From: Winogradskyella schleiferi
GTDB taxonomy: Bacteria > Bacteroidota > Bacteroidia > Flavobacteriales > Flavobacteriaceae
NCBI RefSeq assembly: GCF_013394655.1
Contig: NZ_CP053351.1
Span: 558,001-622,000 of the forward strand
Direction: 5' to 3'
DNA: 64,000 nucleotides
The notes beneath the pieces were generated by a model. It was not told the DNA's origin, did not search any database, and saw only the letters and a program-made list of their open reading frames with translations. Position 1 is the stretch's first letter, and each line of letters begins with the position of its first letter. The translations under genes were made by a program, and so were the position numbers. This document shows, piece after piece, positions 1 to 9,173 of this stretch.

Positions 1-1631
1 GGAATCTTAAGCGATTCAGCATCAGATGTTGTTTTGTTCGATGTTTCATTTGCCGATTCATCTTCGACCATAAAGTCTGAAAGAGCAAACGTATTGGAAT
101 TCACATTAAAATTACCTTGAAGATTTTTATCACTTAACAAAAACCCGAGTAAATTATTAATGGTTCCTGTAGCCGAAAAATCACTCTTTCCTGTTAAGGC
201 ATCAAAACTATTTAGGCTTACCGTTCCTGGTTTAAAGGTTAAATCGGCTTTATTGATTTGAATGGGATTAATAATGTCTTCCGATGAAAATATAAAATCC
301 GAAATAGAAACACTTCCTGCATTTTTAATACGTTGGTAGGCATTGGTTTCAATGGCATTCATGTCAAAAGACGTGTTTACGTTTCCTCTTAAAATACCGC
401 TCAGTTCATTTTCCAGTTCTATGGGATAGGCTTTTGTGATATTAGCTAAATTTAGAACACCATCTAATTTAGCATCCACGAGCATGTTCTTAGTAAGATT
501 CTTAATATGGACTTCAGATTTGAAAATGTCTTCATCCACCTGAAAGTTGAGTTTATCAATGTCCACAAAGGTATCATCAACGTTACCTGTAGTGTTTTTC
601 ACAGAAGCATCAATTGAGATATTCCGAACACTTTTAGAAAGGTCAGGGAATTTGAAGGATGCATTTTCAGACTTCATGTTGATATCTAAAGTCGGGATGG
701 TTTCCTCTGAAATTAAACCTTTAATAATACCGTTAATGGTAAAGTTTCCTGTGGTGCTTACATCCTCAATATTCTTGGCATAAGCTTTTGGAATTACGGC
801 TAAAAAATCCTTAAATGATGCTTCTGGATTCTTAAAACTAATATCAATTTGCTGTCCTGCTTCTACTATTTGTACAAAGCCCTCAAATTCTATAGGCAAC
901 GCATTGATGTACCCTTTGTTTTCTTTGAAGGTATATTTTTGTTGCTCTAAATCCATATCGATAAGTGCATCCAATTTAAGACTGTTGTTGCTTAAATATT
1001 CAATGCTATCCATGGCAAACGTGATGTTTGCTTCGGTATTAGTGTCTAATTCAGACTTTCCGCCAGAGAAAATGCCTTTGCCGTTGTGATTAATTTCGGT
1101 CAAATAAAACGTGGTGTTCGACGTGTCATCAATATAAGTGAACGCACTATTATTGATTTCGTAGTTCTCAATATCGAAACTAAAACCCGTTGAATTAGTT
1201 GTGTTTTGCGTTGCAGTATCTGTTGCGCTTTCCTTTACGATATCATAATTAACAGCGCCAGTTTTGTTGGTTTTTAATACCAAAAGCAGTTCATTGGCAA
1301 TAATTTCGTTAACCTCAAGAGGTTCTTCCGTGCCTTTAAGCAATTGCATTACGCCCAATTCAAACGATAATGTCTTTGCGGTTGCTAAGGTTTCGCCTTC
1401 AAAAGGCGCACGATTGATTATTTTTAGATTTTCGACGCTTACTTCAGCCTTAGGAAAACTGCTGATAAGACTGAGACTGATATCGTCAAAAGTTAAATCG
1501 GCATCCAAATTGTTGTCCGCATAATTCTGGACAATGGTATCTATTTTAGATTCTAAAACAAAAGGAATCGCAATTAGAATCGCAATGAATAGAAGTAATA
1601 CGATGCCTATAATTTTCAAAAATTTCTTCAT
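1..1631 (-). CDS. AsmA-family protein, 3' end beyond the window
   Basis: The frame is open on the minus strand from the ATG at 1631 to the left edge (about 543 residues), so the C-terminus is missing. The product starts with a single membrane anchor (MKKFLKIIGIVLLLFIAILI). Long beta-rich repeats follow, such as LTFDDISLSLISSFPKAEVS and later segments of alternating polar and hydrophobic residues. This is typical of the AsmA/TamB-like family, which works in the envelope and is linked to lipid transport and outer membrane assembly. The exact role here is not known. The family assignment is by recognition of the N-terminal pattern and is fairly secure. Confidence 0.8.
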   Translation of the reverse strand, partial: MKKFLKIIGIVLLLFIAILIAIPFVLESKIDTIVQNYADNNLDADLTFDDISLSLISSFPKAEVSVENLKIINRAPFEGETLATAKTLSFELGVMQLLKGTEEPLEVNEIIANELLLVLKTNKTGAVNYDIVKESATDTATQNTTNSTGFSFDIENYEINNSAFTYIDDTSNTTFYLTEINHNGKGIFSGGKSELDTNTEANITFAMDSIEYLSNNSLKLDALIDMDLEQQKYTFKENKGYINALPIEFEGFVQIVEAGQQIDISFKNPEASFKDFLAVIPKAYAKNIEDVSTTGNFTINGIIKGLISEETIPTLDINMKSENASFKFPDLSKSVRNISIDASVKNTTGNVDDTFVDIDKLNFQVDEDIFKSEVHIKNLTKNMLVDAKLDGVLNLANITKAYPIELENELSGILRGNVNTSFDMNAIETNAYQRIKNAGSVSISDFIFSSEDIINPIQINKADLTFKPGTVSLNSFDALTGKSDFSATGTINNLLGFLLSDKNLQGNFNVNSNTFALSDFMVEDESANETSNKTTSDAESLKI

Positions 1632-1706
1632 AAGGTCTATTTGTAGTTTTAAAACAACATAATATATACGCAAAATTCCGCATAAAAGTTGCGAATATGG
1701 TTAAGT

Positions 1707-2441
1707 TTAAGAAGATTTTAGTGTTTCACTTAGTTGTTGCAGTAAATTTATTTCCTCATTTACTTTTAGCTTGAAACGTTTTCGGAATACATAAACACCG
1801 AGATATAAAAATGGTGTGTCTAACATAGCAACCAAGACCTTAAAAATAAAACCGCTAATAAGCAAACCTGCAAAATTGGACCAATCTATAATTCCAAAGG
1901 CACATAGTAAAAATACAATTGTAAACGTATCTACAAATTGAGAAAACCAAGTAGAAAAATTATTCCGTAGCCATAAGTGTTTCCCTTTAGTCAATCGTTT
2001 CCAGAAATGATAAATTTGAATATCTACAAATTGAGCAAAGAGGTAAGTAATCATACTCGCAAAGACCGCGAGTGATGTGTTTCCAAAGACCTTATTGAAC
2101 ATGGTATCATCTACATAAGACCATTTGGTAGCAGGCACATTTGAAGCCGTATAAATAATTAAAAGTGAAAATAGGGAAGCGAAAATCCCAACGATGACAA
2201 TGTCATTGGCACGTTTTTTACCATAAATCTCACTAATTAAATCCGTGATTAGAAATGTAATAGGATAAGGTAAGATACCAACCGAAATTTCAAATAATTT
2301 TGAACCAAAAAGAGTAACATCAAAAGGATGCCAAAAAAAGAATTTCTGAAAAATTAAATTTGAAACGACAAGCGATGTGATAAAAAGTCCACCAAGTATA
2401 AGGTAAATGCGTTGTGCTAAAAGCTTGTCTTTTATTGACAT
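1707..2441 (-). CDS. yhhQ: YhhQ/VUT-family queuosine-precursor transporter
   Basis: A 244-residue integral membrane protein with about six hydrophobic segments. It carries the family pattern GILPYPITFLITDLISEIYG near residue 55, typical of the YhhQ/DUF165 group that imports 7-cyano- or 7-aminomethyl-7-deazaguanine for queuosine in tRNA. The length fits the family. It starts at ATG 2441, and the divergent space to 2760 holds only repeats. No queuosine synthesis genes lie nearby, so context adds nothing. The substrate is inferred from family. Confidence 0.8.
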   Translation of the reverse strand: MSIKDKLLAQRIYLILGGLFITSLVVSNLIFQKFFFWHPFDVTLFGSKLFEISVGILPYPITFLITDLISEIYGKKRANDIVIVGIFASLFSLLIIYTASNVPATKWSYVDDTMFNKVFGNTSLAVFASMITYLFAQFVDIQIYHFWKRLTKGKHLWLRNNFSTWFSQFVDTFTIVFLLCAFGIIDWSNFAGLLISGFIFKVLVAMLDTPFLYLGVYVFRKRFKLKVNEEINLLQQLSETLKSS

Positions 2442-2498
2442 GTTTTGTGGTTGGTAGATTGTTTTTGTAAATATAGAGAATTTGAGGGAAGTGCGTGA

Positions 2499-2540
2499 GT
2501 TGTTTAGTTGTTAGTTGTTAAGTCGTTTGTCGTTAAGTTG
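2499..2540. repeat. Degenerate GTTGTTA/GTCGTTA tandem repeat
   Basis: A run of imperfect 6-8 base units (GTTGTTTA, GTTGTTA, GTCGTTT, GTCGTTAA) lies between the divergent yhhQ-like and folK genes. It has no coding potential and looks like a simple-sequence expansion. Confidence 0.5.
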
Positions 2541-2590
2541 TGAGAATGGTTTTATCGAAAGAATTTTTTTCAAAATTGTTTATATAGATT

Positions 2591-2662
2591 GAACGTCCCA
2601 GAGGGACAACATATCGGTAGAAAAATTTTATTCCATTTTTTAAATGTGCCGTGAGGTACATC
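2591..2662. repeat. Two REP-like short hairpins
   Basis: Two small dyads sit side by side in a gene-free stretch of 318 bases. The first is GTCCC-AGA-GGGAC at 2595-2607. The second is TGTGCC-GTGA-GGTACA at 2645-2660, with one G-T pair. Short GC-rich hairpins of this kind in AT-rich spacers are widespread in Bacteroidota genomes and resemble REP elements. Whether these two belong to a multi-copy family in this genome cannot be judged from one window. Confidence 0.5.
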
Positions 2663-2759
2663 ATATTTTGTTCACAAACACCATACATATCATTAGCATA
2701 ATAAATTTTGTTTTAGTTATTTTGTTCATTCCGGTTCGTCATCGAAACGGTAACGAATT

Positions 2760-3887
2760 ATGAAACCATCCAAAACCATTCACATAGCATTAGGTAGTAA
2801 CAAAGGCAATAAGTTGCAGTATTTGCAATCTGCAGTTGATGCTATTTTTAAGCGTGTTGGTGTTATTCAGAAGATTTCGAAAGTATATAAAACACCAGCT
2901 TTTGGTTTTGAAGGTGACGATTTTTTTAATGCTTGTATCGCTGTTGAAACAGAATTGAAACCTAAAAAAGTATTAAAGGAACTTCAGGCCATAGAAGTGG
3001 ATTTGGGACGTCAACCAAAATCAACCGACGGTTATGAATCCCGTGAAATTGATTTAGATATTTTGTTTTTTGAAGATGAAATTCTTGAAGAAAAAACCTT
3101 GGTCATTCCGCATCCAGAACTCCATAAACGTAAGTTTGTACTAAAACCCTTGGTTGCTATTGCCAAGCACATTGAGCATCCAGTTTTAAAAAAGTCAATT
3201 GAATTGTTATTTACAGAATGTAAGGATGATTCTGAAATAGAATCCGTAAATATTTGGTTGAAGAATCCTAAAAGAGCTTATTCCTTTAGCGATTATAATT
3301 ACATAGCTATTGAGGGGAATATTGGAGCAGGAAAGACTAGTTTAGCCAATAAAATTGCCAACGATTTCAACGCTAAGTTAATTTTAGAGCGTTTTGCGGA
3401 TAATCCGTTTTTGCCAAAATTTTACAAGCAACCAGAGCGTTACGCTTTTACATTGGAAATGTCGTTTTTAGCAGATCGGTACCAGCAAATCAGTGATGAT
3501 CTATCGCAACTCGATTTGTTCAAGGATTTTATGGTCAGTGATTACGATATTTATAAATCATTGATTTTTTCAAAAATAACCTTGCCAGAAGATGAGTTTA
3601 GGTTGTACCGAAAACTGTTTTATCAAGTTTACAAGGATATCGCCAAACCAGATTTATACGTGTATCTCTATCAAAATACGGAACGTTTGCAAGCTAATAT
3701 TAAGAAAAGAGGTCGTAATTATGAAAAAGACATTAAAGACGATTATCTCGAAAAAATAAATGCTGGTTATCTCGAATTTCTAAAGAGTCAGCAAGAGATG
3801 AATGTTAAGATTATAGATATTTCGGATAGGGATTTTGTGAAGAGTCGTGTGGATTATTTGTGGTTGTTGGGCGAGATTAATAATTAG
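2760..3887 (+). CDS. folK: Bifunctional FolK (HPPK) - deoxynucleoside kinase fusion
   Basis: 375 residues with two enzyme domains. Residues 1-160 match 6-hydroxymethyl-dihydropterin pyrophosphokinase of folate synthesis: IALGSNKGN at the start, then GRQPK...YESREIDLDILF and IPHPELHKRKFVLKPL, which carry the ATP and pterin contacts. Residues 180-375 match deoxynucleoside kinases: P-loop IEGNIGAGKTSLANKI, then ERFADNPFLPKFY and a RGRNYE lid-like segment. The kinase would phosphorylate salvaged deoxynucleosides. This fusion is common in flavobacteria, so it is not an assembly error. It starts at ATG 2760. The next genes are on the opposite strand, so it is probably transcribed alone. Confidence 0.9.
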   Translation: MKPSKTIHIALGSNKGNKLQYLQSAVDAIFKRVGVIQKISKVYKTPAFGFEGDDFFNACIAVETELKPKKVLKELQAIEVDLGRQPKSTDGYESREIDLDILFFEDEILEEKTLVIPHPELHKRKFVLKPLVAIAKHIEHPVLKKSIELLFTECKDDSEIESVNIWLKNPKRAYSFSDYNYIAIEGNIGAGKTSLANKIANDFNAKLILERFADNPFLPKFYKQPERYAFTLEMSFLADRYQQISDDLSQLDLFKDFMVSDYDIYKSLIFSKITLPEDEFRLYRKLFYQVYKDIAKPDLYVYLYQNTERLQANIKKRGRNYEKDIKDDYLEKINAGYLEFLKSQQEMNVKIIDISDRDFVKSRVDYLWLLGEINN

Positions 3888-3888
3888 T

Positions 3889-3938
3889 TCTCAGTCTCAG
3901 TCTCAGTCTCAGTCTCAGTCTTAGTCTCAGTCTCAGTC
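3889..3938. repeat. Hexanucleotide tandem repeat (TCTCAG)8
   Basis: Eight units of TCTCAG, with one variant unit TCTTAG at 3919-3924, begin two bases after the folK stop codon. The tract is non-coding and lies between convergent genes. Such arrays can change copy number by slippage. Confidence 0.9.
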
Positions 3939-4019
3939 ATCATGCAACTAAGGGTTCAGTCGTTATCAAATTTTAAAATTTGGGATATTTTCTATGTGAA
4001 TCACTATGAATCTCTGTGA

Positions 4020-4697
4020 CTACTTCGTGTAGCTCTGTGGAATAATCTCATAAAGTCGAGTAACAATAATACCTTTTTCATCCTCTGGAATAATCTCATT
4101 TAAGATTTTCTCGTCTTTAACTTCCAAATTAAAAGGCATGCTCAGCACATCAACACCACTATTTTGTTTCAATCGTATACCTTGTCCTGATATAATAGCT
4201 TTATTAGGAATGAATTTCCCAACTGGTAGGTGTTCCGTTAGAATTACATATTTATAATGAGACAGTTTTTTTACAATTTGTACAATTTCAGCATTAGACA
4301 AATGTTGAAGGACCTGTCTCAAAATGACACAATCTGCTTCAGGAAGTTTATCTTCTGCAATATCTAAACAATGAAACTCTAAATTATCTGCTTTAAAGAG
4401 TGATTTATTTCTATCGATTAGATTTTCAACAATATCAATGGCGATGTATTTTTTGGTGTATTTAACCAGCTCTTTGCCCACATTAAAATCGCCACAACCC
4501 AAATCGCAAACGGTAAGCGAATTGTTATGGGATTTCAAAAAAGCAATCACACTATCTAAATAAGGTTCAATAATTTCTGAGTCATGAGAACCTGAACCAG
4601 AATAAAAATCATAGTCTTTTCCGCCCCAAAGATTCAGGTCATAAATTTGTGACATGGCATCTTTTGTTGGCCAAGGTTTTATTATTTTTTTCGACAT
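4020..4697 (-). CDS. Class I SAM-dependent methyltransferase, substrate unknown
   Basis: About 225 residues. The glycine-rich SAM motif is TVCDLGCGDFNVGKELV near residue 65, followed by the acidic strand end YIAIDIVENLI and the later VILRQVLQHLSN and YVILTEHLP strands of the Rossmann methyltransferase fold. I start it at ATG 4697 (MSKKIIKPW). An in-frame TTG at 4718 would add seven residues and is less likely. It could modify a sugar, lipid or small molecule, and nothing in the sequence or context decides this. Confidence 0.75.
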   Translation of the reverse strand: MSKKIIKPWPTKDAMSQIYDLNLWGGKDYDFYSGSGSHDSEIIEPYLDSVIAFLKSHNNSLTVCDLGCGDFNVGKELVKYTKKYIAIDIVENLIDRNKSLFKADNLEFHCLDIAEDKLPEADCVILRQVLQHLSNAEIVQIVKKLSHYKYVILTEHLPVGKFIPNKAIISGQGIRLKQNSGVDVLSMPFNLEVKDEKILNEIIPEDEKGIIVTRLYEIIPQSYTK

Positions 4698-4815
4698 TTT
4701 TTTGAGATTTCTCGGCAAGCTCGTAATAACATAGGAATCATTTTTAGTTTTAATAAAATATCAACAAAGAGCGGTCGGCATAGGATTTCAATATAAGTCT
4801 TCCCTTAGGGAAGAT

Positions 4816-5352
4816 TTAGATGGGCTTCTTCATCTTACTAAACACATCCCAAACTACCACACCACAACTAACCGATATATTCAAAGAATGCTTAGTACCA
4901 TATTGCGGAATTTCAATCACAACATCGCTAGCATCAACTACATTTTGAGCCACACCTTTAACCTCATTTCCAAAAACAAATGCATATTTTTCATTTGGTT
5001 TAGGTTCAAAATCGTTGAGCATGGTGGCGTTTTCGGCTTGTTCAATAGAACAGATTTTTATGTTTTCAGATTTTAATTTTTCGACAATAGCTATTGTGTT
5101 TTCGAAATGTTCCCAATCTACCGTTTCTGTGCTTCCTAAAGCGGTTTTTCTAATATCGTTGTGAGGTGGTTGGGCTGTGATGCCACAGAGATATATTTTT
5201 TCAATTAAAAAGGCATCACTCGTTCTAAAGACAGAGCCAATGTTATTTAAGCTTCTAATATTGTCTAGAATAATTAAGATTGGCGATTTTTCAGCCGTTT
5301 TAAATTCTGAAACTTCTAATCGGTCTAATTCTTCGTTTTTTAGTTTTCTCAT
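4816..5352 (-). CDS. SpoU/TrmH-family RNA 2'-O-methyltransferase
   Basis: About 178 residues with the three SPOUT motifs: NIGSVFRTSDAF near residue 40, FGNEVKGV near residue 125, and IPQYGTKHSLNISVSCGVV near residue 145, which forms the SAM-binding knot. The compact size, with no N-terminal RNA-binding extension, fits TrmH-like or TrmL-like enzymes that methylate a ribose in tRNA or rRNA. The target base cannot be told. The ATG at 5352 is preferred over the in-frame TTG at 5367, which only duplicates the MRKLK stretch. Confidence 0.85.
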   Translation of the reverse strand: MRKLKNEELDRLEVSEFKTAEKSPILIILDNIRSLNNIGSVFRTSDAFLIEKIYLCGITAQPPHNDIRKTALGSTETVDWEHFENTIAIVEKLKSENIKICSIEQAENATMLNDFEPKPNEKYAFVFGNEVKGVAQNVVDASDVVIEIPQYGTKHSLNISVSCGVVVWDVFSKMKKPI

Positions 5353-5386
5353 CTTTAGTTTCCGCAAAAGCGGTAATCTGTTTAGG

Positions 5387-5419
5387 AGACCTGTCAGGTT
5401 TCAAAAACCTGACAGGTCT
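5387..5419. repeat. Perfect 15-bp palindrome with 3-nt loop
   Basis: The arms AGACCTGTCAGGTTT (5387-5401) and AAACCTGACAGGTCT (5405-5419) pair perfectly around CAA. It sits just upstream of the RNA methyltransferase and about 135 bases before mutS, between divergent genes. There is no T-run typical of a terminator. Palindromes with the CCTGACAGG core are common in flavobacterial spacers, so a dispersed REP-like element is the likeliest reading. Confidence 0.7.
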
Positions 5420-5555
5420 TACACTCGGGTTTATCAACAACTGTAGATAACTTATGGGCTTTCGGTTTTAATAAACCTCAAAATATAAGTAATTTAGCAA
5501 ACTTGCAATTCTGTAAATAGTCTAAGCAAAAATATAACTTAAAACCAGATTACCA

Positions 5556-8168
5556 TTGGCTAAAAAGGCAAAAAAAGTAACACCATTAATGAAACAGTAT
5601 AATGCCATCAAGGTAAAATATCCTGATGCCTTGTTATTGTTTCGCGTGGGCGATTTTTATGAAACCTTTGGAAGCGATGCCGTAAAAGCATCAAAAATAC
5701 TCGATATCATTTTAACCAAACGTGGTGCTGGTAGCGAAAGTGAAACAGAATTAGCTGGTTTTCCGCACCATTCCTTAAATACGTATTTGCCAAAATTGGT
5801 AAGGGCTGGAGAGCGTGTTGCTATTTGCGACCAGTTGGAAGACCCAAAACAAACCAAAACTATCGTAAAACGTGGTGTCACGGAATTGGTTACGCCTGGT
5901 GTGGCTTTTAATGATGATATTTTACATTCTAAATCCAACAACTTTTTAGCAGCAGTTTATTTCGAAAAACAACGCATTGGAGTTTCTTTTCTGGATATTT
6001 CTACAGGCGAATTTTTAACCTCTCAAGGCAATGCGGAATATATAGATAAGCTCCTTCAGAATTTTAAACCAAGTGAAGTTTTAATTTCAAAACAAAGTCG
6101 AAAGGCATTTTCGGAAGCCTTTGGAACTGATTTTCATACCTTTTATTTGGAAGATTGGGTATTTCAGGCCGACTATGCCCATGAAACTTTGATCAAACAT
6201 TTCAACACGAAGACATTAAAAGGTTTTGGAATTGAAGATTTATATGAGGGCATTATCGCTTCAGGCGTGGTGCTTCATTATTTAGGAGAAACGCGCCATA
6301 ACAAGTTGGAGCATATTGCAACGATTTCGAGAATTGCCACCGACGATTATGTGTGGATGGACAAATTTACAATTCGGAATTTAGAGTTGTACAATTCCAC
6401 CAATGCTAATGCCGTAACGTTAATCAATGTGATTGACAAAACGATTTCGGCCATGGGCGGACGAACTTTAAAACGTTGGTTGGCGTTACCCTTAAAGCAT
6501 GCTGAAAAAATAAAGCAGCGTCACGAAGTTGTTAAATATTTGTTGGAAAATGAACCCTTGCTTCAAAAGATTCAAAGTCAGATAAAACATATCGGAGATA
6601 TTGAACGGCTCATTTCAAAAATTGCAACTACTAAAGTTAGTCCACGTGAAGTTATTCAACTTAAAAACTCTTTAGACGCTATTGTGCCCATTAAGTCCGA
6701 AGCTGAAGTTTGTGAGAATGAAGCGTTGAAAATATTAGGGGATAATTTACATCGCTGTGATTTATTGCGAGACAAAATAAAGGAAACATTAACCGAAGAT
6801 GCCCCTGTAAATATTTTAAAAGGTCATACCATCGCTAGCGGTTTTTCTCAAGAATTAGATGAATTGAGAGGTTTGTCGCAATCTGGGAAAACGTATTTAG
6901 ACAATATGTTGAAACGTGAATGCGAACGCACAGGCATCACATCGCTTAAGATTGCTTCAAACAACGTTTTCGGGTATTATATTGAAGTCCGAAATTCACA
7001 TAAAGATAAAGTTCCGGAAGAATGGATTCGTAAACAAACACTTGTAAATGCGGAGCGTTACATTACCGAAGAACTCAAAGAATATGAAGCAAAAATACTA
7101 GGTGCCGAAGAGCGTATTTTAGCGATTGAGCAACAATTATTCGCTGAGTTAGTCACTTGGATGCATCAGTTTATAGTTTCAGTGCAGCAAAACGCGCATT
7201 TGATTGGGCAATTGGATTGTTTATGTGGTTTTGCAAGCTTGGCTAAAGCGAACAACTATGTGTATCCACAAATTGATGATAGTTTCGATTTGGAAATAAA
7301 AGATGGCCGACATCCCGTAATTGAAAAGCAATTGCCAATTGGCGAACCTTATATTGCTAACGATTTATTTTTGGACAGAGCATCGCAACAAATTATTATG
7401 ATCACTGGACCAAACATGTCTGGTAAATCGGCAATTCTAAGACAAACCGCATTGATAGTTTTATTAGCCCAAATAGGTAGTTTTGTGCCTGCTGGCGAGG
7501 CAAGAATAGGTTTGGTCGATAAGATTTTTACTAGAGTAGGAGCGAGTGATAATATTTCGATGGGCGAATCCACCTTTATGGTCGAAATGAATGAAACAGC
7601 TTCTATTCTTAATAATATTTCAGACCGAAGTTTAGTGCTGTTAGATGAAATAGGAAGAGGAACGAGTACATATGATGGTATTTCAATCGCTTGGGCCATC
7701 AGTGAATATTTGCATGAGCATCCATCTAAACCTAAAACCCTTTTTGCAACACATTATCACGAATTAAATGAAATGACCGAGACGTTCAGTCGCATTAAAA
7801 ATTTCAATGTCGCGGTAAAGGAGTTAAAAGACAACGTGCTTTTTGTTAGAAAACTGGTGGAAGGCGGAAGTGAGCACAGTTTTGGAATTCACGTCGCAAA
7901 AATGGCAGGAATGCCACAGCAAGTAATAAGACGAGCGAATAAAATTCTGTCTAAATTAGAAAAATCACATTCAAGTGAAGAGTTAACGGACAGGGTAAAA
8001 ACCTTAAAAGACGATTTACAATTAAGCTTCTTTAATCTAGATGATCCTTTATTGATAGAAATAAAAGACGAAATTCTTCACACGGATATTGATACCTTAA
8101 CACCAGTCGAGGCTTTGATGAAACTTAATGAAATTAAGCGAATGTTGGTAAAGAAAAAGCAAGCCTAA
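5556..8168 (+). CDS. mutS: DNA mismatch repair protein MutS
   Basis: 870 residues, normal for MutS1. The N-terminal mismatch-binding domain includes the Phe-x-Glu reading motif (GDFYETFG, near residue 33). Lever and clamp domains follow. The C-terminal ATPase has Walker [16 protein letters not shown] (near residue 617), Walker [17 protein letters not shown] (near 695) and the ATHYHEL switch. It recognises mispaired bases and recruits MutL. The start is TTG 5556 ([16 protein letters not shown]): the first ATG lies within the conserved PLMKQYN segment and would remove the MAKKAKK tail usual in flavobacterial homologues. It is the last gene before the tRNA unit. Confidence 0.97.
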   Translation: MAKKAKKVTPLMKQYNAIKVKYPDALLLFRVGDFYETFGSDAVKASKILDIILTKRGAGSESETELAGFPHHSLNTYLPKLVRAGERVAICDQLEDPKQTKTIVKRGVTELVTPGVAFNDDILHSKSNNFLAAVYFEKQRIGVSFLDISTGEFLTSQGNAEYIDKLLQNFKPSEVLISKQSRKAFSEAFGTDFHTFYLEDWVFQADYAHETLIKHFNTKTLKGFGIEDLYEGIIASGVVLHYLGETRHNKLEHIATISRIATDDYVWMDKFTIRNLELYNSTNANAVTLINVIDKTISAMGGRTLKRWLALPLKHAEKIKQRHEVVKYLLENEPLLQKIQSQIKHIGDIERLISKIATTKVSPREVIQLKNSLDAIVPIKSEAEVCENEALKILGDNLHRCDLLRDKIKETLTEDAPVNILKGHTIASGFSQELDELRGLSQSGKTYLDNMLKRECERTGITSLKIASNNVFGYYIEVRNSHKDKVPEEWIRKQTLVNAERYITEELKEYEAKILGAEERILAIEQQLFAELVTWMHQFIVSVQQNAHLIGQLDCLCGFASLAKANNYVYPQIDDSFDLEIKDGRHPVIEKQLPIGEPYIANDLFLDRASQQIIMITGPNMSGKSAILRQTALIVLLAQIGSFVPAGEARIGLVDKIFTRVGASDNISMGESTFMVEMNETASILNNISDRSLVLLDEIGRGTSTYDGISIAWAISEYLHEHPSKPKTLFATHYHELNEMTETFSRIKNFNVAVKELKDNVLFVRKLVEGGSEHSFGIHVAKMAGMPQQVIRRANKILSKLEKSHSSEELTDRVKTLKDDLQLSFFNLDDPLLIEIKDEILHTDIDTLTPVEALMKLNEIKRMLVKKKQA

Positions 8169-8197
8169 AAGTTTTTTAATTTATTTTAAAAAAAGGC

Positions 8198-8227
8198 TTT
8201 GCTTTAATGATAAAAATTTTAAATTTG
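8198..8227 (+). promoter_or_regulatory. Bacteroidota-type promoter for the tRNA unit
   Basis: TTTG at 8198-8201 and TAAATTTG at 8220-8227 are separated by 18 bases. This matches the Bacteroidota sigma consensus TTTG / TAnnTTTG. Transcription would begin about 30 bases before tRNA-Gly. Confidence 0.7.
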
Positions 8228-8263
8228 CATCCGCTTTAAAAGCGAAATAGTTCATTAAAAATT

Positions 8264-8335
8264 GCGAAAGTAGCTCAGGGGTAGAGCATCACCTTGCCAA
8301 GGTGGAGGTCGTGGGTTCAAATCCCATCTTTCGCT
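8264..8335 (+). tRNA. tRNA-Gly (anticodon GCC)
   Basis: 72 nt. The acceptor arms GCGAAAG (8264-8270) and CTTTCGC (8328-8334) pair fully. The anticodon loop is TTGCCAA with GCC at 8296-8298, and the T-loop is GGGTTCAAATCCC. CCA is not encoded, as is usual in this phylum. Confidence 0.97.
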
Positions 8336-8378
8336 CAATAACACATACCAATATTTAGTTGCAGTCAGTAACTAAAAT

Positions 8379-8462
8379 GCTGAAGTGGTGGAATTGGTAG
8401 ACACGTTGGACTTAAAATCCAATGTCCATTAGGACGTACGGGTTCAAGTCCCGTCTTCAGTA
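8379..8462 (+). tRNA. tRNA-Leu (anticodon TAA)
   Basis: 84 nt with a long variable arm (class II), as expected for leucine. The acceptor GCTGAAG pairs with CTTCAGT, with one terminal G-T pair. The anticodon loop is CTTAAAA with TAA at 8413-8415, and the T-arm is CGGGTTCAAGTCCCG. It follows tRNA-Gly by 43 bases in the same transcript. Confidence 0.96.
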
Positions 8463-8468
8463 CAGATG

Positions 8469-8498
8469 AAAAGCCGAAACGAAAGTTTCGGCTTTTTT
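8469..8498 (+). terminator. Intrinsic terminator of the tRNA unit
   Basis: The arms AAGCCGAAAC (8471-8480) and GTTTCGGCTT (8485-8494) surround a GAAA tetraloop and are followed by a T-run. It lies immediately after tRNA-Leu. Confidence 0.9.
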
Positions 8499-8616
8499 GT
8501 TATAAAAATATACGGAAAGTGAGCTTTCAAGTATTTTTTTAAAACAAAAAAATATCCAAGCTATTGGATTGGCTTTTCTCAACATGTTGAAACTGGGACT
8601 CGGCAAAGTCAATTTT

Positions 8617-8667
8617 CGTCTTCAGTACAGATGAAAAGTCGAAACGAAAATTTCGACTTTTTTGTTA
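8617..8667 (+). repeat. Second copy of the tRNA-Leu 3' end and terminator
   Basis: The stretch 8617-8667 repeats 8452-8502 with three differences at a period of 165 bases. It includes the last 11 bases of tRNA-Leu and the whole hairpin. Two of the differences (C to T at 8639, G to A at 8656) are paired in the stem and keep it intact. No full tRNA body precedes it. It may be a duplication scar or the remnant of an integration at the tRNA end, and it still works as a plausible second terminator. Confidence 0.8.
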
Positions 8668-8668
8668 T

Positions 8669-9134
8669 TATACATTTTAATACCCTTATTAAGTTAATCT
8701 GATATTTGCCCAAGGTATTGTGCGTAGTTAGTTGAGTAGCTTTTTTTAGTATTTAAAAACTTTTTGGTTTAATGGTCTCATTTATCCATCAGTTAAGTTT
8801 TTAATGTAAGTTTTTCGGTTAAGTATTGATGGTTAACTTTTTATGGTAGATTTTTAACTTTTAATCGATAATCTTATAATAACTCAATTGACTAAATTTT
8901 TTTTTACTACTTTAATCATGATATTAATTCATTATCAAGTAATCTTTATTACGGCTAGATTGTCATTGTTGTTTTAACCAAATTACACATAGGATTTTAG
9001 GTTTATCTTCAGGTAACACATCTTTGAATTGTTTATCTGCAGATGTTTTAATTTGGATTTTTATCGATTGTCGCAATTAATGAATTTATAATTGTCGCCC
9101 TCAACTACTTTTCTTTACAGAATTTAATAGGAAA
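8669..9134. other. Gene-free AT-rich spacer
   Basis: About 470 AT-rich bases between the second terminator copy and the hairpin before the T9SS protein gene. I see no open frame with coding character on either strand. Loose repeats of GGTTAA and TTTTTA occur around 8760-8870. It may hold the promoter of the downstream gene, but no convincing element was found. Confidence 0.5.
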
Positions 9135-9163
9135 TGTTATGGTTATTATAATCAACCATAACA
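9135..9163 (+). promoter_or_regulatory. 10-bp inverted repeat just before the T9SS protein start
   Basis: TGTTATGGTT (9135-9144) and AACCATAACA (9154-9163) are perfect inverted arms with a 9-base spacer. The second arm ends 10 bases before ATG 9174. It could be an operator or a 5'-UTR hairpin covering the ribosome entry region. Confidence 0.55.
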
Positions 9164-9173
9164 ATACTGTATC

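Noticed and set aside
547..1524. Three short plus-strand frames near the left edge
   Set aside because: They lie opposite the AsmA-family gene, whose minus-strand frame is open from 1631 to the window edge.
3889..3938. CRISPR-like array
   Set aside because: The units are six bases with no spacers, so it is a simple tandem repeat. No cas genes are in the window.
7349..7699. Open frame on the minus strand inside mutS
   Set aside because: It lies wholly opposite the conserved ATPase domain of mutS and shows no domain or start signal of its own.
8463..8616. Small mobile element between the two tRNA-tail copies
   Set aside because: Only about 150 bases separate the copies and no integrase or other gene is present. 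At most it is a scar.
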